Shown: positions 8,968 to 18,826 of the stretch, piece by piece
Layout: the number at the start of each line of letters is the position of its first letter
Position numbering within the stretch: position 1 is the first letter of the stretch
Source of the DNA: Stenotrophomonas sp. HITSZ_GD
GTDB taxonomy: Bacteria; Pseudomonadota; Gammaproteobacteria; Xanthomonadales; Xanthomonadaceae
Length of the DNA stretch: 41,064 nt
Assembly: GCF_029543105.1 (NCBI RefSeq)
Contig: NZ_JARQXB010000025.1
Span: 1 to 41,064, forward strand
Direction of reading: 5' to 3'
Notes under the pieces: generated by a model
Seen by the model: the letters and a program-made list of their open reading frames with translations, nothing else
Told to the model about the DNA's origin: nothing
The model's database searches: none
Made by a program: the position numbers and the translations under genes

Positions 8968-9975
8968 TTACGCCGCGCGTTGGCTGCCGGCCGGTTGCGC
9001 GGCCGCGGCCTGGCCGTTGAGCCACACCATCTTGGCGCGCAGCTGCTTGCCGACCTGCTCGATCGGGTGGTCCAGGTCGGCCTGCTTGTACTTCTTGTAG
9101 TTCGGCAGGCCCGCTTCGTACTCGGCCACCCAGTTCTTGGTGAAGGTGCCGTCCTGGATATCCTTGAGCACTTCCTTCATGCGCGCCTTGGTGCCGGCGT
9201 CGATCACGCGCGGGCCGCTGACGTAGTCGCCGTACTGCGCGGTCTCGGAGATGAACTCCAGCATGCGGGTGATGCCGCCTTCGTAGAACAGGTCCACGAT
9301 CAGCTTCAGTTCGTGCAGCACTTCGTAGTAGGCGATCTCCGGCTGGTAACCGGCTTCCACCAGCGTCTCGAAGCCGGCCTGCACCAGCGCGCTGGCGCCG
9401 CCGCACAGCACGGCCTGCTCGCCGAACAGGTCGGTCTCGGTCTCTTCCTTGAAGGTGGTCTTGATCAGGTTGGCGCGCGCGCCGCCCAGGCCGCCGGCGT
9501 AGGTCAGCGCCAGTTGCTCGGCGTGGCCGCTCTTGTCCTGGTAGACCGCCCAGATGCACGGCACGCCGCGGCCGATCTCGTACTCGCGGCGCACCAGCGC
9601 GCCCGGGCCCTTCGGCGCGACCAGCACCACGTCGAGGTCTTCGCGCGGCGCAATCATGTTGAAGTGCACGTTGAGGCCGTGCGCGAACAGCAGGCACGCG
9701 CCTTTCTTCATGTTCGGGGCGAGCACTTCGTCGTAGAGCTTCTTCTGCACCATGTCCGGGGTGAGCACGGCGACCAGGTCGGCGTCACGCACCGCTTCGG
9801 CCGGCGGGCGCACCTCGAAGCCGTCGGCCTTGGCCTGGACCTCGGTCGGGCCGCCCGGGCGCAGGCCCACGGTCACGTCGAAACCGGAGTCGCGCAGGTT
9901 CATGGCATGGGCGCGGCCCTGGCTGCCGTAGCCGACGACGGTGATGCGCGGATGGGTCTGTTCGTTGCTGCTCAT
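8968..9975 (-). CDS. ilvC: Ketol-acid reductoisomerase, class I
   Basis: IlvC isomerises and reduces acetolactate with NAD(P)H to 2,3-dihydroxy-isovalerate. The 335-residue product is the short class I form. The Rossmann motif is [19 protein letters not shown] (14-32), and the C-terminal knotted domain contains [12 protein letters not shown] and SGPRV. The cofactor loop reads [10 protein letters not shown], where many class I enzymes have Ser-rich GLR.GS.S that contacts the NADPH phosphate. Start ATG 9975 has GAGGAAAA upstream and fits homology. It is the first structural gene after the attenuator. Confidence 0.97.
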   Translation of the reverse strand: MSSNEQTHPRITVVGYGSQGRAHAMNLRDSGFDVTVGLRPGGPTEVQAKADGFEVRPPAEAVRDADLVAVLTPDMVQKKLYDEVLAPNMKKGACLLFAHGLNVHFNMIAPREDLDVVLVAPKGPGALVRREYEIGRGVPCIWAVYQDKSGHAEQLALTYAGGLGGARANLIKTTFKEETETDLFGEQAVLCGGASALVQAGFETLVEAGYQPEIAYYEVLHELKLIVDLFYEGGITRMLEFISETAQYGDYVSGPRVIDAGTKARMKEVLKDIQDGTFTKNWVAEYEAGLPNYKKYKQADLDHPIEQVGKQLRAKMVWLNGQAAAAQPAGSQRAA

Positions 9976-10156
9976 CGTGCGTTTTCCTCGAGGTGAAAAA
10001 AAATCAGCCGGCGCGCGCGTGGGCGGGCCGGCTGCGGGGGAGGGCGGCGGTGGCGCGCGCACAGGCACACGCGCCGGCCGGGCCGGGGCGGGTAGCGCTG
10101 CGAGGGGTGCGTGCCGGGTGGGTCATCTGCCTGCCGTATCTGCTTCTGGTTGCCTA

Positions 10157-10194
10157 TAAAAGAAAAACCCCGCGCCGTTGCCGGTGCGGGGTTT
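10157..10194 (-). terminator. ilv attenuator terminator
   Basis: On the minus strand a 9-bp perfect stem (AAACCCCGC, 10194-10186; GCGGGGTTT, 10173-10165) holds an inner CCG-GCAA-CGG hairpin and runs into a T-rich tail (TTTTTCTTTT). It lies 23 bases after the leader-peptide stop and about 180 bases before ilvC. Its 5' arm can instead pair with the leader coding region, the standard attenuation switch. Confidence 0.88.
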
Positions 10195-10240
10195 CGTCGA
10201 ATCGTGGCGTTTGTTGCTTACGCGCCGGTCCGTCCCGCAC
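10184..10240 (-). promoter_or_regulatory. Antiterminator pairing of the ilv leader
   Basis: GTGCGGG at 10240-10234 (within the last codons of the leader peptide) is perfectly complementary to CCCGCAC at 10190-10184, which is the 5' arm and inner loop of the terminator. A ribosome stalled on the Leu/Val/Ile/Thr codons at 10274-10251 leaves 10240-10234 free, and the antiterminator forms. A ribosome reaching the stop at 10218 masks it, and the terminator forms. Pairing is seen directly; the mechanism follows from known ilv and leu attenuators. Confidence 0.75.
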
Positions 10241-10346
10241 TGGTGGGCGAGGTAATAAGTACAAGGACGAGGAGCGAAGCGCCGACGCGCGCCGGCTCGG
10301 GCGCTGCGATCAGTTCTGCGTTCGCGGTGGTGTGGCGCTGCAACAT
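10218..10346 (-). CDS. ilvL: ilv operon leader peptide (42 aa)
   Basis: This short ORF has eight consecutive control codons (residues 25-32, LLVLVLIT) encoded CTC CTC GTC CTT GTA CTT ATT ACC. All specify amino acids made by, or feeding, the operon. Several (CTT, GTA, ATT) look uncommon for such a GC-rich genome, which would sharpen stalling. The tail SPTSAGRTGA is reminiscent of the hydrophilic end of E. coli IlvL. No Shine-Dalgarno is visible. The ATG falls about 7 bases after the predicted -10 box, so it is probably translated as a leaderless mRNA. Confidence 0.85.
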   Translation of the reverse strand: MLQRHTTANAELIAAPEPARVGASLLVLVLITSPTSAGRTGA

Positions 10347-10353
10347 GCGGTCG

Positions 10354-10382
10354 AGAAAAACATGCGCCCGGAGGTGTGTCAA
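10354..10382 (-). promoter_or_regulatory. Predicted promoter of the ilv-leu operon
   Basis: Minus-strand TTGACA (10382-10377) is a perfect -35 box. After 17 bases comes TTTTCT (10359-10354), a poor -10 match, but it is preceded directly by an extended -10 TGT. The start point would fall at or next to the leader-peptide ATG (10346). No other good promoter is seen between here and ilvC. Confidence 0.6.
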
Positions 10383-10798
10383 GCGAATGGCGCGAAAAAT
10401 TTAGGTCGCGCCTGCAACGGTTGCAGTGGCAACAAAAACGCCGGCATCGCGCGATGAGGTGAACCGCCATTCGGTGCTTGCCGCGGCGCGCGCACGCGAT
10501 GGTGCGCAGGCTGCCGCAGCCGTTGCGGTTCAAGCGTTTCGCCCACTCGCTGCCACACCCGCGCGCGGATGGCGCACGCTGTGCGGGGCGCGGCGCCGGC
10601 AGCGCGCGATGGCCGCGCGCGCGGCAAGGATTGAACCGGGATTCCGCGTATCGACGCATCACGCGGTGTTCCGGATCGGCGCGTTTGCGCAAATCCGACG
10701 CCCATCACGCCGCCGTGCCCACAAAAGGACTTCCGGCAGGCGGAGCCGGCTGGCGCGGATGCTACGGTCGCCGCTTCACCGACAGGAGACCCCGGCCG
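10383..10798. other. Intergenic region between divergent ilv leader and ggt
   Basis: No credible gene is seen in these roughly 416 bases. Open frames here are extensions of ggt or its antisense and show no family similarity. The stretch must hold the ggt promoter, but no convincing -35/-10 pair was found. ACAGGAGA just before 10799 is the ggt ribosome-binding site. Confidence 0.5.
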
Positions 10799-12535
10799 AT
10801 GCCTGCCCGCCTTGCTTCCCGCCCGCGCCGCCGCGCCCCCCGCCTGGCCGTGCTGGCCTGTTGCCTGCTGCCGCTGGCGGCCTGGGCGGGCGACCGCATC
10901 ACCGGGCCGGGCTTCGCCACCCGCTCGGAGGTGATCGCCCCGCATGCCATGGCCGCCACCTCGCAGCCGCTGGCCACCCAGATCGCGCTGGACGTGATGA
11001 AGCAGGGCGGCTCGGCGATGGACGCGGCCATCGCCGCCAACGCAGCCCTGGGCCTGATGGAGCCCACCGGCAACGGCGTGGGTGGCGACCTGTTCGCCAT
11101 CGTGTGGGACCCGAAGACGAAGCAGCTCTACGGCTACAACGGCTCGGGGCGCTCGCCGAAGTCGCTCACCCTGGCCGAATTCCAGCGCCGCGGGCTGAAG
11201 GACATCCCGCCCACCGGTCCCTTGCCGGTCTCCGTCCCGGGGGCGGTCGATGCCTGGTTCGCCCTGCACGAGCGCTTCGGCCGCAAGCCGATGGCCGAGA
11301 ACCTGGCGCCCGCCATCCGCTACGCGCGCGAGGGCCACCCGGTGGCCGAGACCATCGCCTACTACTGGGACCGCTCGGTGCCGCGCCTGTCGCAGTACCC
11401 CGGCTTCAAGGAACAGTTCACCCTCGACGGCCACGCACCGCGCAAGGGCGAGCTGTGGAAGAACCCGAACCTGGCCAACACCCTGCAGAAGATCGCCGAT
11501 GGCGGGCGCGACGCGTTCTACAAGGGCGAGATCGCCCGCACCATCGACGCATACTTCAAGGCCAACGGCGGCTTCCTGAGCTACGACGACCTGGCCAGCC
11601 ACCATGGCGAATGGGTGCAGCCGGTGAGCAGCAACTATCGCGGCTATGACGTCTGGGAGCTGCCGCCCAACAGCCAGGGCATCGCCGCGCTGCAGATCCT
11701 CAACATCCTGGAAGGCTACGACTTCTCGAAGATCGCCTTCGGCTCGCCCGAGCACATCCACCTCTACGTGGAGGCGAAGAAGCTGGCCTTCGCCGACCGC
11801 GCGCGTTTCTACGCCGACCCGGCGTTCCAGAAGGCGCCGATCGACAAGCTCATCTCCAAGGAATACGCCGCCGAGCGGCGCAAGCTGATCTCGCCGGACA
11901 AGGCGCTCAAGGAAGTGCAGCCCGGTACGCCCAAGCAGCTGGAGGAGGGCGACACGATCTACATGACCGTGGCCGACGCCGACGGCATGATGGTGTCGCT
12001 CATCCAGTCCAACTACCGCGGCATGGGCAGCGGCATGGCGCCGCCGGGCCTGGGCTTCATCCTGCAGGACCGCGGCGAGATGTTCGTGTTGAAGAAGGAC
12101 CATCCCAATGGCTACGCGCCGGGCAAGCGTCCGTTCCAGACGATCATCCCGGGCTTCGTCACCAAGGACGGCAAGCCGTACATGAGCTTTGGCGTGATGG
12201 GCGGCGCAATGCAGCCGCAGGGCCATGCGCAGATCGTGATGAACCTGGTCGACTTCCACATGAACCTGCAGGAAGCCGGCGACGCGCCGCGCATCCAGCA
12301 CGAAGGCTCGACCGAACCGACCGGCCAGGCCACCGCGATGACCGATGGCGGCGAGGTCAACCTGGAGAGCGGCTTCGCCTACGAGACGATTCGCGAGCTG
12401 ATGCGCAAGGGGCACCGCATCGTCTTCGCCGACGGCCCGTACGGCGGCTACCAGGCGATCCTGCGCGATCCGGATACCGGCGTGTACTACGGCGCTTCGG
12501 AAAGCCGCAAGGACGGGCAGGCGGCGGGGTACTGA
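10799..12535 (+). CDS. ggt: Gamma-glutamyltransferase (glutathione hydrolase family), periplasmic
   Basis: The 578-residue product begins with a signal peptide (basic start, hydrophobic core LAVLACCLLPLAAWA, cleavage after AWA near residue 30), so it should act in the periplasm. Family motifs include MKQGGSAMDAAIAANAALG, EPTGNGVGGDLFA and PPNSQGIAALQILN. The self-processing nucleophile is predicted as T386 in GDTIYMTV, followed by SLIQSNYRGMGSGMAPPGLG; this resembles YwrD-like members more than E. coli Ggt. Expected activity is cleavage of gamma-glutamyl bonds such as glutathione. ATG 10799 has GGAGA upstream. Confidence 0.93.
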   Translation: MPARLASRPRRRAPRLAVLACCLLPLAAWAGDRITGPGFATRSEVIAPHAMAATSQPLATQIALDVMKQGGSAMDAAIAANAALGLMEPTGNGVGGDLFAIVWDPKTKQLYGYNGSGRSPKSLTLAEFQRRGLKDIPPTGPLPVSVPGAVDAWFALHERFGRKPMAENLAPAIRYAREGHPVAETIAYYWDRSVPRLSQYPGFKEQFTLDGHAPRKGELWKNPNLANTLQKIADGGRDAFYKGEIARTIDAYFKANGGFLSYDDLASHHGEWVQPVSSNYRGYDVWELPPNSQGIAALQILNILEGYDFSKIAFGSPEHIHLYVEAKKLAFADRARFYADPAFQKAPIDKLISKEYAAERRKLISPDKALKEVQPGTPKQLEEGDTIYMTVADADGMMVSLIQSNYRGMGSGMAPPGLGFILQDRGEMFVLKKDHPNGYAPGKRPFQTIIPGFVTKDGKPYMSFGVMGGAMQPQGHAQIVMNLVDFHMNLQEAGDAPRIQHEGSTEPTGQATAMTDGGEVNLESGFAYETIRELMRKGHRIVFADGPYGGYQAILRDPDTGVYYGASESRKDGQAAGY

Positions 12536-12571
12536 GGCCAGTCAGGCTCTCGAGCTGGAGAAGCCTGCACC

Positions 12572-12690
12572 AGGCGATGGCGGATGTCGCCTCACGGTGC
12601 GGGCCCCGACCCCGCGGGGGTAAGCGCGTCGCTTTCGGCGTACGTCCTTTACTCAATCAGCGAACGCAGCCCATCCATGGCCTGCTCGCG
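12572..12690. repeat. Degenerate copy of the GTAG palindromic repeat (R4)
   Basis: The block contains GGATGTCGCCTCACG at 12585-12599 and CCCATCCATGG near 12668-12678, both recognisable from R1-R3, but the palindrome arm is decayed and no terminator hairpin follows. It lies 36 bases after ggt. Probably an old, eroded or rearranged copy. Confidence 0.5.
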
Positions 12691-12835
12691 CCGACCCCGG
12701 CGGGGACGGCGCAAAGCGCATCTTTCGTCCAACTTCGATCAAGCCGCGCGTTGCACGCTGGGCGTGTGCTTTGGATCTTCGATCCGTGGTCATTGATCTA
12801 TCGGGTGGCCGGGGGCGGCGCCGGGGCGGGGGCGT

Positions 12836-12965
12836 GTGGCGACAGGATGTCGCCTCACGAGCCCGAGGCCATGGATGGACGTTTTCGGCGTCCCCCGCCC
12901 CGGCGCCGCCCCCGGCCGCCGCGCGACCAACCCCACCGCCCAAGCACGCGACAACCAAAAAAAAC
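12836..12965. repeat. Palindromic repeat, copy R2
   Basis: GGCGACA (12838-12844) and TGTCGCC (12848-12854) form a hairpin, followed by CTCACGAGCCCGAGG and CCATGGATGG. These are the same ordered blocks as R1 with more divergence. It is followed at 12969-13002 by a terminator on the opposite strand, as in R1 and R3. The stretch between 12691 and 12835 shows no gene. Confidence 0.75.
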
Positions 12966-12968
12966 GAG

Positions 12969-13002
12969 CAAGCAAAAAAATGCCGCCGGGAGTACCGGCG
13001 GC
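12969..13002 (-). terminator. Rho-independent terminator, minus strand
   Basis: Arms 12982-12989 (GCCGCCGG) and 12995-13002 pair over 8 bp with a 5-base loop. On the minus strand they run into seven T, then GCTTGCTCG and eight more T. The only minus-strand gene upstream is the TonB-dependent receptor, whose stop is 265 bases away, so the transcript would carry a long 3' untranslated region. The same stem plus TTGCTCG tail follows argD. Confidence 0.82.
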
Positions 13003-13212
13003 CATGGAGAGAGAGATGGATTCTTGTAGTGCGTCCAGCATGCACGGCATGCGTGGCGCGGCGATGTCTGCGGTTTGACCATCCAGCCACCGTCAGCCGT
13101 CACTTTGTCATTGCGGCAATGAAGCGGATGCATACAAAACCGTAAAGAATTCGTTTGTCGTCAGGTCTCGTTTTGGTTTCGTCGGTGACTAATGCCGCCG
13201 CGCCCACCGCAC

Positions 13213-13237
13213 AGCGGCCCCGATCACCGGGGCCGCT
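13213..13237. other. Perfect 10-bp hairpin after the TonB receptor
   Basis: AGCGGCCCCG (13213-13222) pairs with 13228-13237 across a 5-base loop, about 30 bases past the receptor stop. There is no T tract on either side, so it may be a processing or 3'-end-protecting stem rather than a terminator. Nothing gene-like is seen in 13003-13212. Confidence 0.5.
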
Positions 13238-13266
13238 GCGTTGCATGCACTTGGAACCTTCGCCGA

Positions 13267-16062
13267 TCAGAAGCGCTGCGTGTACTGCATGTACGTGTAG
13301 CGGCCCGGGATCGAGTAAGCCGGATCGAACGAATTGGCGAACGCGCCCATCACCACCGGCGGGTCCTTGTCGAACAGGTTGCTCGCACCCAGGCGCACCG
13401 TCGCATTCCACGGCAACTGGTAAGCCAGCTGCAGGTCGTGGAAGGCCGTGGCGGCGATGTGGTTGTAGCTCCCGTCGTCGTTCTGGCCCCACTCGTAGTC
13501 CTGCATGCCCGAGTAGTAACGCAGGCTCCAGTTCGCGCTGAAGTTGCCGTAGCTCCAGTCCAGGCCGAGCGTGCCGCGCAGACGCCAGTTCGGATCGGTC
13601 TGCCAGTAGATGCCGTTGGTCGACTCCCAATCCGAATCGTCGTCCACCTTGCTCTCGTTGCGGCTCACGTAGGTCGAATCGAGCGTGACGGTGAACTGGC
13701 CATAGGCCGTCTCCGGCAGGCGGTAGTGCGCGCTGAAGTCGTAGCCCTCCATGTGGCGCTGGCCCACGTTGAGCGGCTTGATCACCAGGTTGGTGATCGT
13801 GCCCTCGGCGTCGCGAGTGACCAGGTCGCAATACGCACTGACGCCCTTGTCATAGCATTGGTCGAGGATGTAGGTCGCACTGAATTCGGAAATCGCGTCC
13901 TCGATCCTGATCTTCCACCAGTCCAGCGACACATCCAGCCCCGGCGCCCACGACGGGCTGTAGACAAAGCCGAAGGTCGTGTTCTTCGAGGTTTCCGGCT
14001 TCAGGTCCGGATTGCTGGTGTAGGTGAACGGATAGATGGTCTGGCCGGAGTTGGAGCCCGTGCTGCTGTTGTACTCGGCCACGTAGCCGTCCGGCACGCC
14101 GGCCGCCGCGCACGCCGCCGCCACCGCGCTGGTGTAGGTGCTGCTGTTGGTCGAGCACGGATCGGAGTACGAGTCGTAGCTGTCGGAGGCGCCCAGGTAC
14201 AGGTCCTCGATCGACGGCGCGCGGAAGCCCGTGGCGTAGTTGCCGCGCACCAGCAGGTCATCGAACGGACGCCAGGTCAGGCCGATCTTGTAGTTCGTCG
14301 TGCTGCCGAAGGTGTTGTAGTCCGAATAGCGGCCGGCCAGGCTCAGGTCGAGCGCCTTGGCACCCGGCAGGTCTTTCAGCAGCGGGATCGCCAACTCGGC
14401 GTAGTAGTCGTTGAGGGTGTAACCGCCCGAGGTGGGCGTGAACGAATTGCCCGATGTGTAGCCGCTGGCAATCAGCGCGTCCGGCGAGGAGTAGCCGCTT
14501 TCCTCGCGGTGCTCGAAGCCCGCCGCCACGCTCATCCAGCCAGCCGGCAACTCCAGCAGTTCGCCGCTCAGGTTGCCGGTGATGCTGTTGTTCTTGTACT
14601 GGTAGGTGTTGTGGGCGGTGAACAGGATGTAGTCCAGCTGCTCCTGCGTCACTGCGCCGGCGGGCGACAGCGGGTTGAACGGCACGCAGCCGGTGATCAC
14701 CGCGCCGCCGCTGTCCAGGCACGACAGCACGCCATCCACGATGGCCGACGCACCCAGTGCGTTCTGCAGGTTCAGCAGGTTGACGTCGCCGTACTGGGTC
14801 TCGGTCTGGTCGGTCTTGTTGGTGGAGAAGCCCGCATCCCAGTTGAACTGCCGCCCGGCGAATTCGAAGTCGCCCTCCAGGCCGCCATAGAAGTGCGAGG
14901 TCTTGACGTCCTGCTTGTACAGGCGCGGGTACTCGGTGAGGCGGTGCGACCACTGCGCGTCGCTGCCGTCGCCGCCGTAGGCGGTGTTGAACGGGTTGTA
15001 GTAGCTCTCCCCGCTCATCAGGATGCCCGTGCCCGCCGAAGACAGCGGGTAGCCGGCCAGGCGCTGCGAGGACTGGCGCTGGTTGTACAGCGCGTCCATC
15101 TTGAAGCGCACGCTGTCGGTGAGGTCGTAGCTGCCCTGCACGTAGAGCGAGTCGCGCTTCTGCGGGGTGACCAGGTAGTTGTCCTTGGCGTAGTTGTAGC
15201 CGTATTCGCTGGTGGTGTACGGCACGTACTGGTCCAACGCGTAGTACGGGTTGCTCGCGCTGCCGCTGCCGGTGGCGCCGTCGGGCAGCACCATCCAGCT
15301 GCCGTTGACGCGCAGCTTGCCGCTGGCCGAATAGCTGCTGTAGGCGGAGGAGCCGTAGCCGTAGTAAGGCTCGGCCGAGAGCGTGCGGTCCCCGGCCATC
15401 ACGGCGTCTTCCGTCACGCTGGACAGGCCGATCACCAGGTTGCCGCGCTCGCCGTTCAAGCCGAGCGTGGCGTCGAACGAGGTGCGCTGGCCATCGCCCT
15501 GGCCGTATTGGCCGACGTAGGCATTGACCTCGGCGCCGTCGAAGTTGCTGCGGGTGATGATGTTGACCACGCCGGCGATGGCGTCGGAACCGTAGATCGA
15601 CGAGGCGCCGTCCTTCAGGATCTCGATGCGTTCGATCACCGCGGTGGGGATGGTGTTGAGGTCCACCGAGCCGGTGAGGCCGGAGACCCAGCGGCGGCCG
15701 TTGACCAGCACGAGGGTGCGGTCCGAGCCGAGGTTGCGCAGGTTGACCGTGGCCGAGCCGTCACCGCCGTTGTTGATGGTGGTGTTCATCGTGGCGCCGT
15801 TGACCGAGATGCGCTTGAGCACGTCGGCCACCGAGGTCAGTCCCTGCTTCTCGATGTCCTGGCGGGTAATCACCATGACCGGCTGCGAGGTCTCGACATC
15901 GACCGAGCGGATGCGCGAGCCGGTGACTTCGACGCGGTCCAGGCTCGTGGGGGCTTCGGCGGTGTCCTTGTCCTGGGCGAAGGCCGGCGTGGCCAGGCTC
16001 AGCGTGACGGCGGCGGCGAGGGGAATCCGGCGCAGCGCAGGGTGGAGCGGATGCGTGTTCAT
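13267..16062 (-). CDS. TonB-dependent outer-membrane receptor (first copy)
   Basis: The 931-residue product has a signal peptide (core AAAVTLSLATPAFA, cleavage before Q30), then a plug domain with LDRVEVTGSRI, VADVLKRIS, RTLVLVNGRRW, IERIEILKDGASSIYGSDAI and AGVVNIITR. A long Tyr/Ser/Gly-rich barrel ends in an aromatic C-terminus (YMQYTQRF), the outer-membrane assembly signal. It should import a TonB-energised substrate; which one cannot be told. The plug closely resembles the second receptor at 22221-25067. ATG 16062 is the start that puts the signal peptide first. No regulator is adjacent. Confidence 0.93.
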   Translation of the reverse strand: MNTHPLHPALRRIPLAAAVTLSLATPAFAQDKDTAEAPTSLDRVEVTGSRIRSVDVETSQPVMVITRQDIEKQGLTSVADVLKRISVNGATMNTTINNGGDGSATVNLRNLGSDRTLVLVNGRRWVSGLTGSVDLNTIPTAVIERIEILKDGASSIYGSDAIAGVVNIITRSNFDGAEVNAYVGQYGQGDGQRTSFDATLGLNGERGNLVIGLSSVTEDAVMAGDRTLSAEPYYGYGSSAYSSYSASGKLRVNGSWMVLPDGATGSGSASNPYYALDQYVPYTTSEYGYNYAKDNYLVTPQKRDSLYVQGSYDLTDSVRFKMDALYNQRQSSQRLAGYPLSSAGTGILMSGESYYNPFNTAYGGDGSDAQWSHRLTEYPRLYKQDVKTSHFYGGLEGDFEFAGRQFNWDAGFSTNKTDQTETQYGDVNLLNLQNALGASAIVDGVLSCLDSGGAVITGCVPFNPLSPAGAVTQEQLDYILFTAHNTYQYKNNSITGNLSGELLELPAGWMSVAAGFEHREESGYSSPDALIASGYTSGNSFTPTSGGYTLNDYYAELAIPLLKDLPGAKALDLSLAGRYSDYNTFGSTTNYKIGLTWRPFDDLLVRGNYATGFRAPSIEDLYLGASDSYDSYSDPCSTNSSTYTSAVAAACAAAGVPDGYVAEYNSSTGSNSGQTIYPFTYTSNPDLKPETSKNTTFGFVYSPSWAPGLDVSLDWWKIRIEDAISEFSATYILDQCYDKGVSAYCDLVTRDAEGTITNLVIKPLNVGQRHMEGYDFSAHYRLPETAYGQFTVTLDSTYVSRNESKVDDDSDWESTNGIYWQTDPNWRLRGTLGLDWSYGNFSANWSLRYYSGMQDYEWGQNDDGSYNHIAATAFHDLQLAYQLPWNATVRLGASNLFDKDPPVVMGAFANSFDPAYSIPGRYTYMQYTQRF

Positions 16063-16350
16063 GGGATGGGACGATTCCTGTAGGGCGGGAGGCGGGGCGA
16101 ACCCCGGCATGCGGTGTGGGCCGCCGTTCGTGTAACGAAACCGAAACGAAGGCTTGGCGCGAATCTAACGAGCGGTTTTCGCGCGGATTTCTCCTCACTT
16201 GGCATGCTTTTCCGCATCGGACTTCGCCTTCGCCCGGTAGGCACGCGAGGTCGCCGGATGGCGCGCGGTGACACGCCCAGGCCGCGCGTGGCATCGCCGG
16301 CCTTGCCGTGGCGCCTGCCGGCACCGGCGTCGATGTGGTTCAATACGCCC
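16063..16350. other. Intergenic region between TonB receptor and TPP riboswitch
   Basis: No gene is supported here; short open frames lack any family signal. It must contain two divergent promoters (receptor on minus, thiC on plus). No copy of the ATTCGGCAAA motif found near the second receptor is present. Confidence 0.5.
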
Positions 16351-18424
<2,074 letters not shown>

Positions 18425-18433
18425 CGGGCGGCA

Positions 18434-18459
18434 CGGCGCGCCACGTCGGTGGCGCGCCG
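18434..18459 (+). terminator. Hairpin after thiC
   Basis: An 11-bp perfect stem (18434-18444 with 18449-18459, loop GTCG) starts 10 bases past the thiC stop. It lacks a clear T tract (CTTAGAC follows), so it may be a weak or Rho-assisted terminator. Confidence 0.55.
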
Positions 18460-18548
18460 CTTAGACGCGATTCACTTTCGAACAGCCAGATCGAAGCGTG
18501 GCAGTCAACGCAGGATCAACAGCGCCGCGCATGGCGTCGCGTGACCAG

Positions 18549-18560
18549 ATTCGGCAAAGC
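18549..18560 (+). promoter_or_regulatory. Operator-like motif ATTCGGCAAAGC, upstream of the membrane regulator
   Basis: ATTCGGCAAAGC here recurs at 21236 and 22118, and as a one-mismatch inverted copy (ATTCCGCAAAGC on the minus strand) at 18761-18772. Every copy noticed lies in front of one of the three genes of the regulator/receptor module. It is a candidate AraC-family or winged-helix binding site; the binding protein is inferred. Confidence 0.5.
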
Positions 18561-18605
18561 CTGACGCGACAGCGTTGCACGTCGTCACGTTAATGAACCG
18601 CAGAT

Positions 18606-18629
18606 AAAAAAATCGCGCCAGAGGCGCGA
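18606..18629 (-). terminator. Orphan minus-strand terminator
   Basis: On the minus strand TCGCGCC (18629-18623) pairs with GGCGCGA (18619-18613) across a 3-base loop and is followed by seven T. No minus-strand gene lies upstream: the neighbouring genes on both sides are on the plus strand. It may end a small antisense or independent RNA from 18630-18826. Confidence 0.6.
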
Positions 18630-18760
18630 GTGTTGAAACAGTTATGTGGATTCGTCGGCGAGAGAGAGAGCCTGATGCGTGACTTTCCGCCTGGGCGGTA
18701 AGTTGCAGGGGCTAGGTTAGAATCCTTGGACTGCCGTCGCCTGACTGATTTGGCTGCTCC

Positions 18761-18772
18761 GCTTTGCGGAAT
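18761..18772 (-). promoter_or_regulatory. Inverted operator-like motif ATTCCGCAAAGC
   Basis: The minus strand reads ATTCCGCAAAGC, one mismatch from the site at 18549-18560. It is 54 bases before the start of the membrane-bound regulator. The rest of 18630-18760 contains no gene; TAGAAT at 18718-18723 is a possible -10 box without a clear -35. Confidence 0.4.
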
Positions 18773-18826
18773 GTGGCGAAACCTGCGGGCGTCCGATCTC
18801 GTTCGAGAAACTGCCCGCCTCCACGC

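Noticed and set aside
10379-12415. Long open frame on the minus strand opposite ggt.
   Set aside because: It is antisense to a clear gene, rich in His/Arg/Ala/Gly as GC-rich shadows are, and has no family motif. The same applies to long minus-strand frames over 18590-20611 and 16340-18331.
12790-13050. Minus-strand small ORF running through the terminator at 12969-13002 with a hydrophobic stretch.
   Set aside because: The hydrophobic residues come from the T-rich terminator tail and the Gly/Ala residues from its stem; there is no ribosome-binding site.
12536-13266. A CRISPR array or insertion sequence in the repeat-rich gap.
   Set aside because: Repeats are few, unequal and inverted, with no regular spacers, transposase or target duplication.
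18700-18740. A tRNA-like impression around GGTTAGAATCC.
   Set aside because: No cloverleaf, acceptor stem or CCA end could be drawn on either strand.
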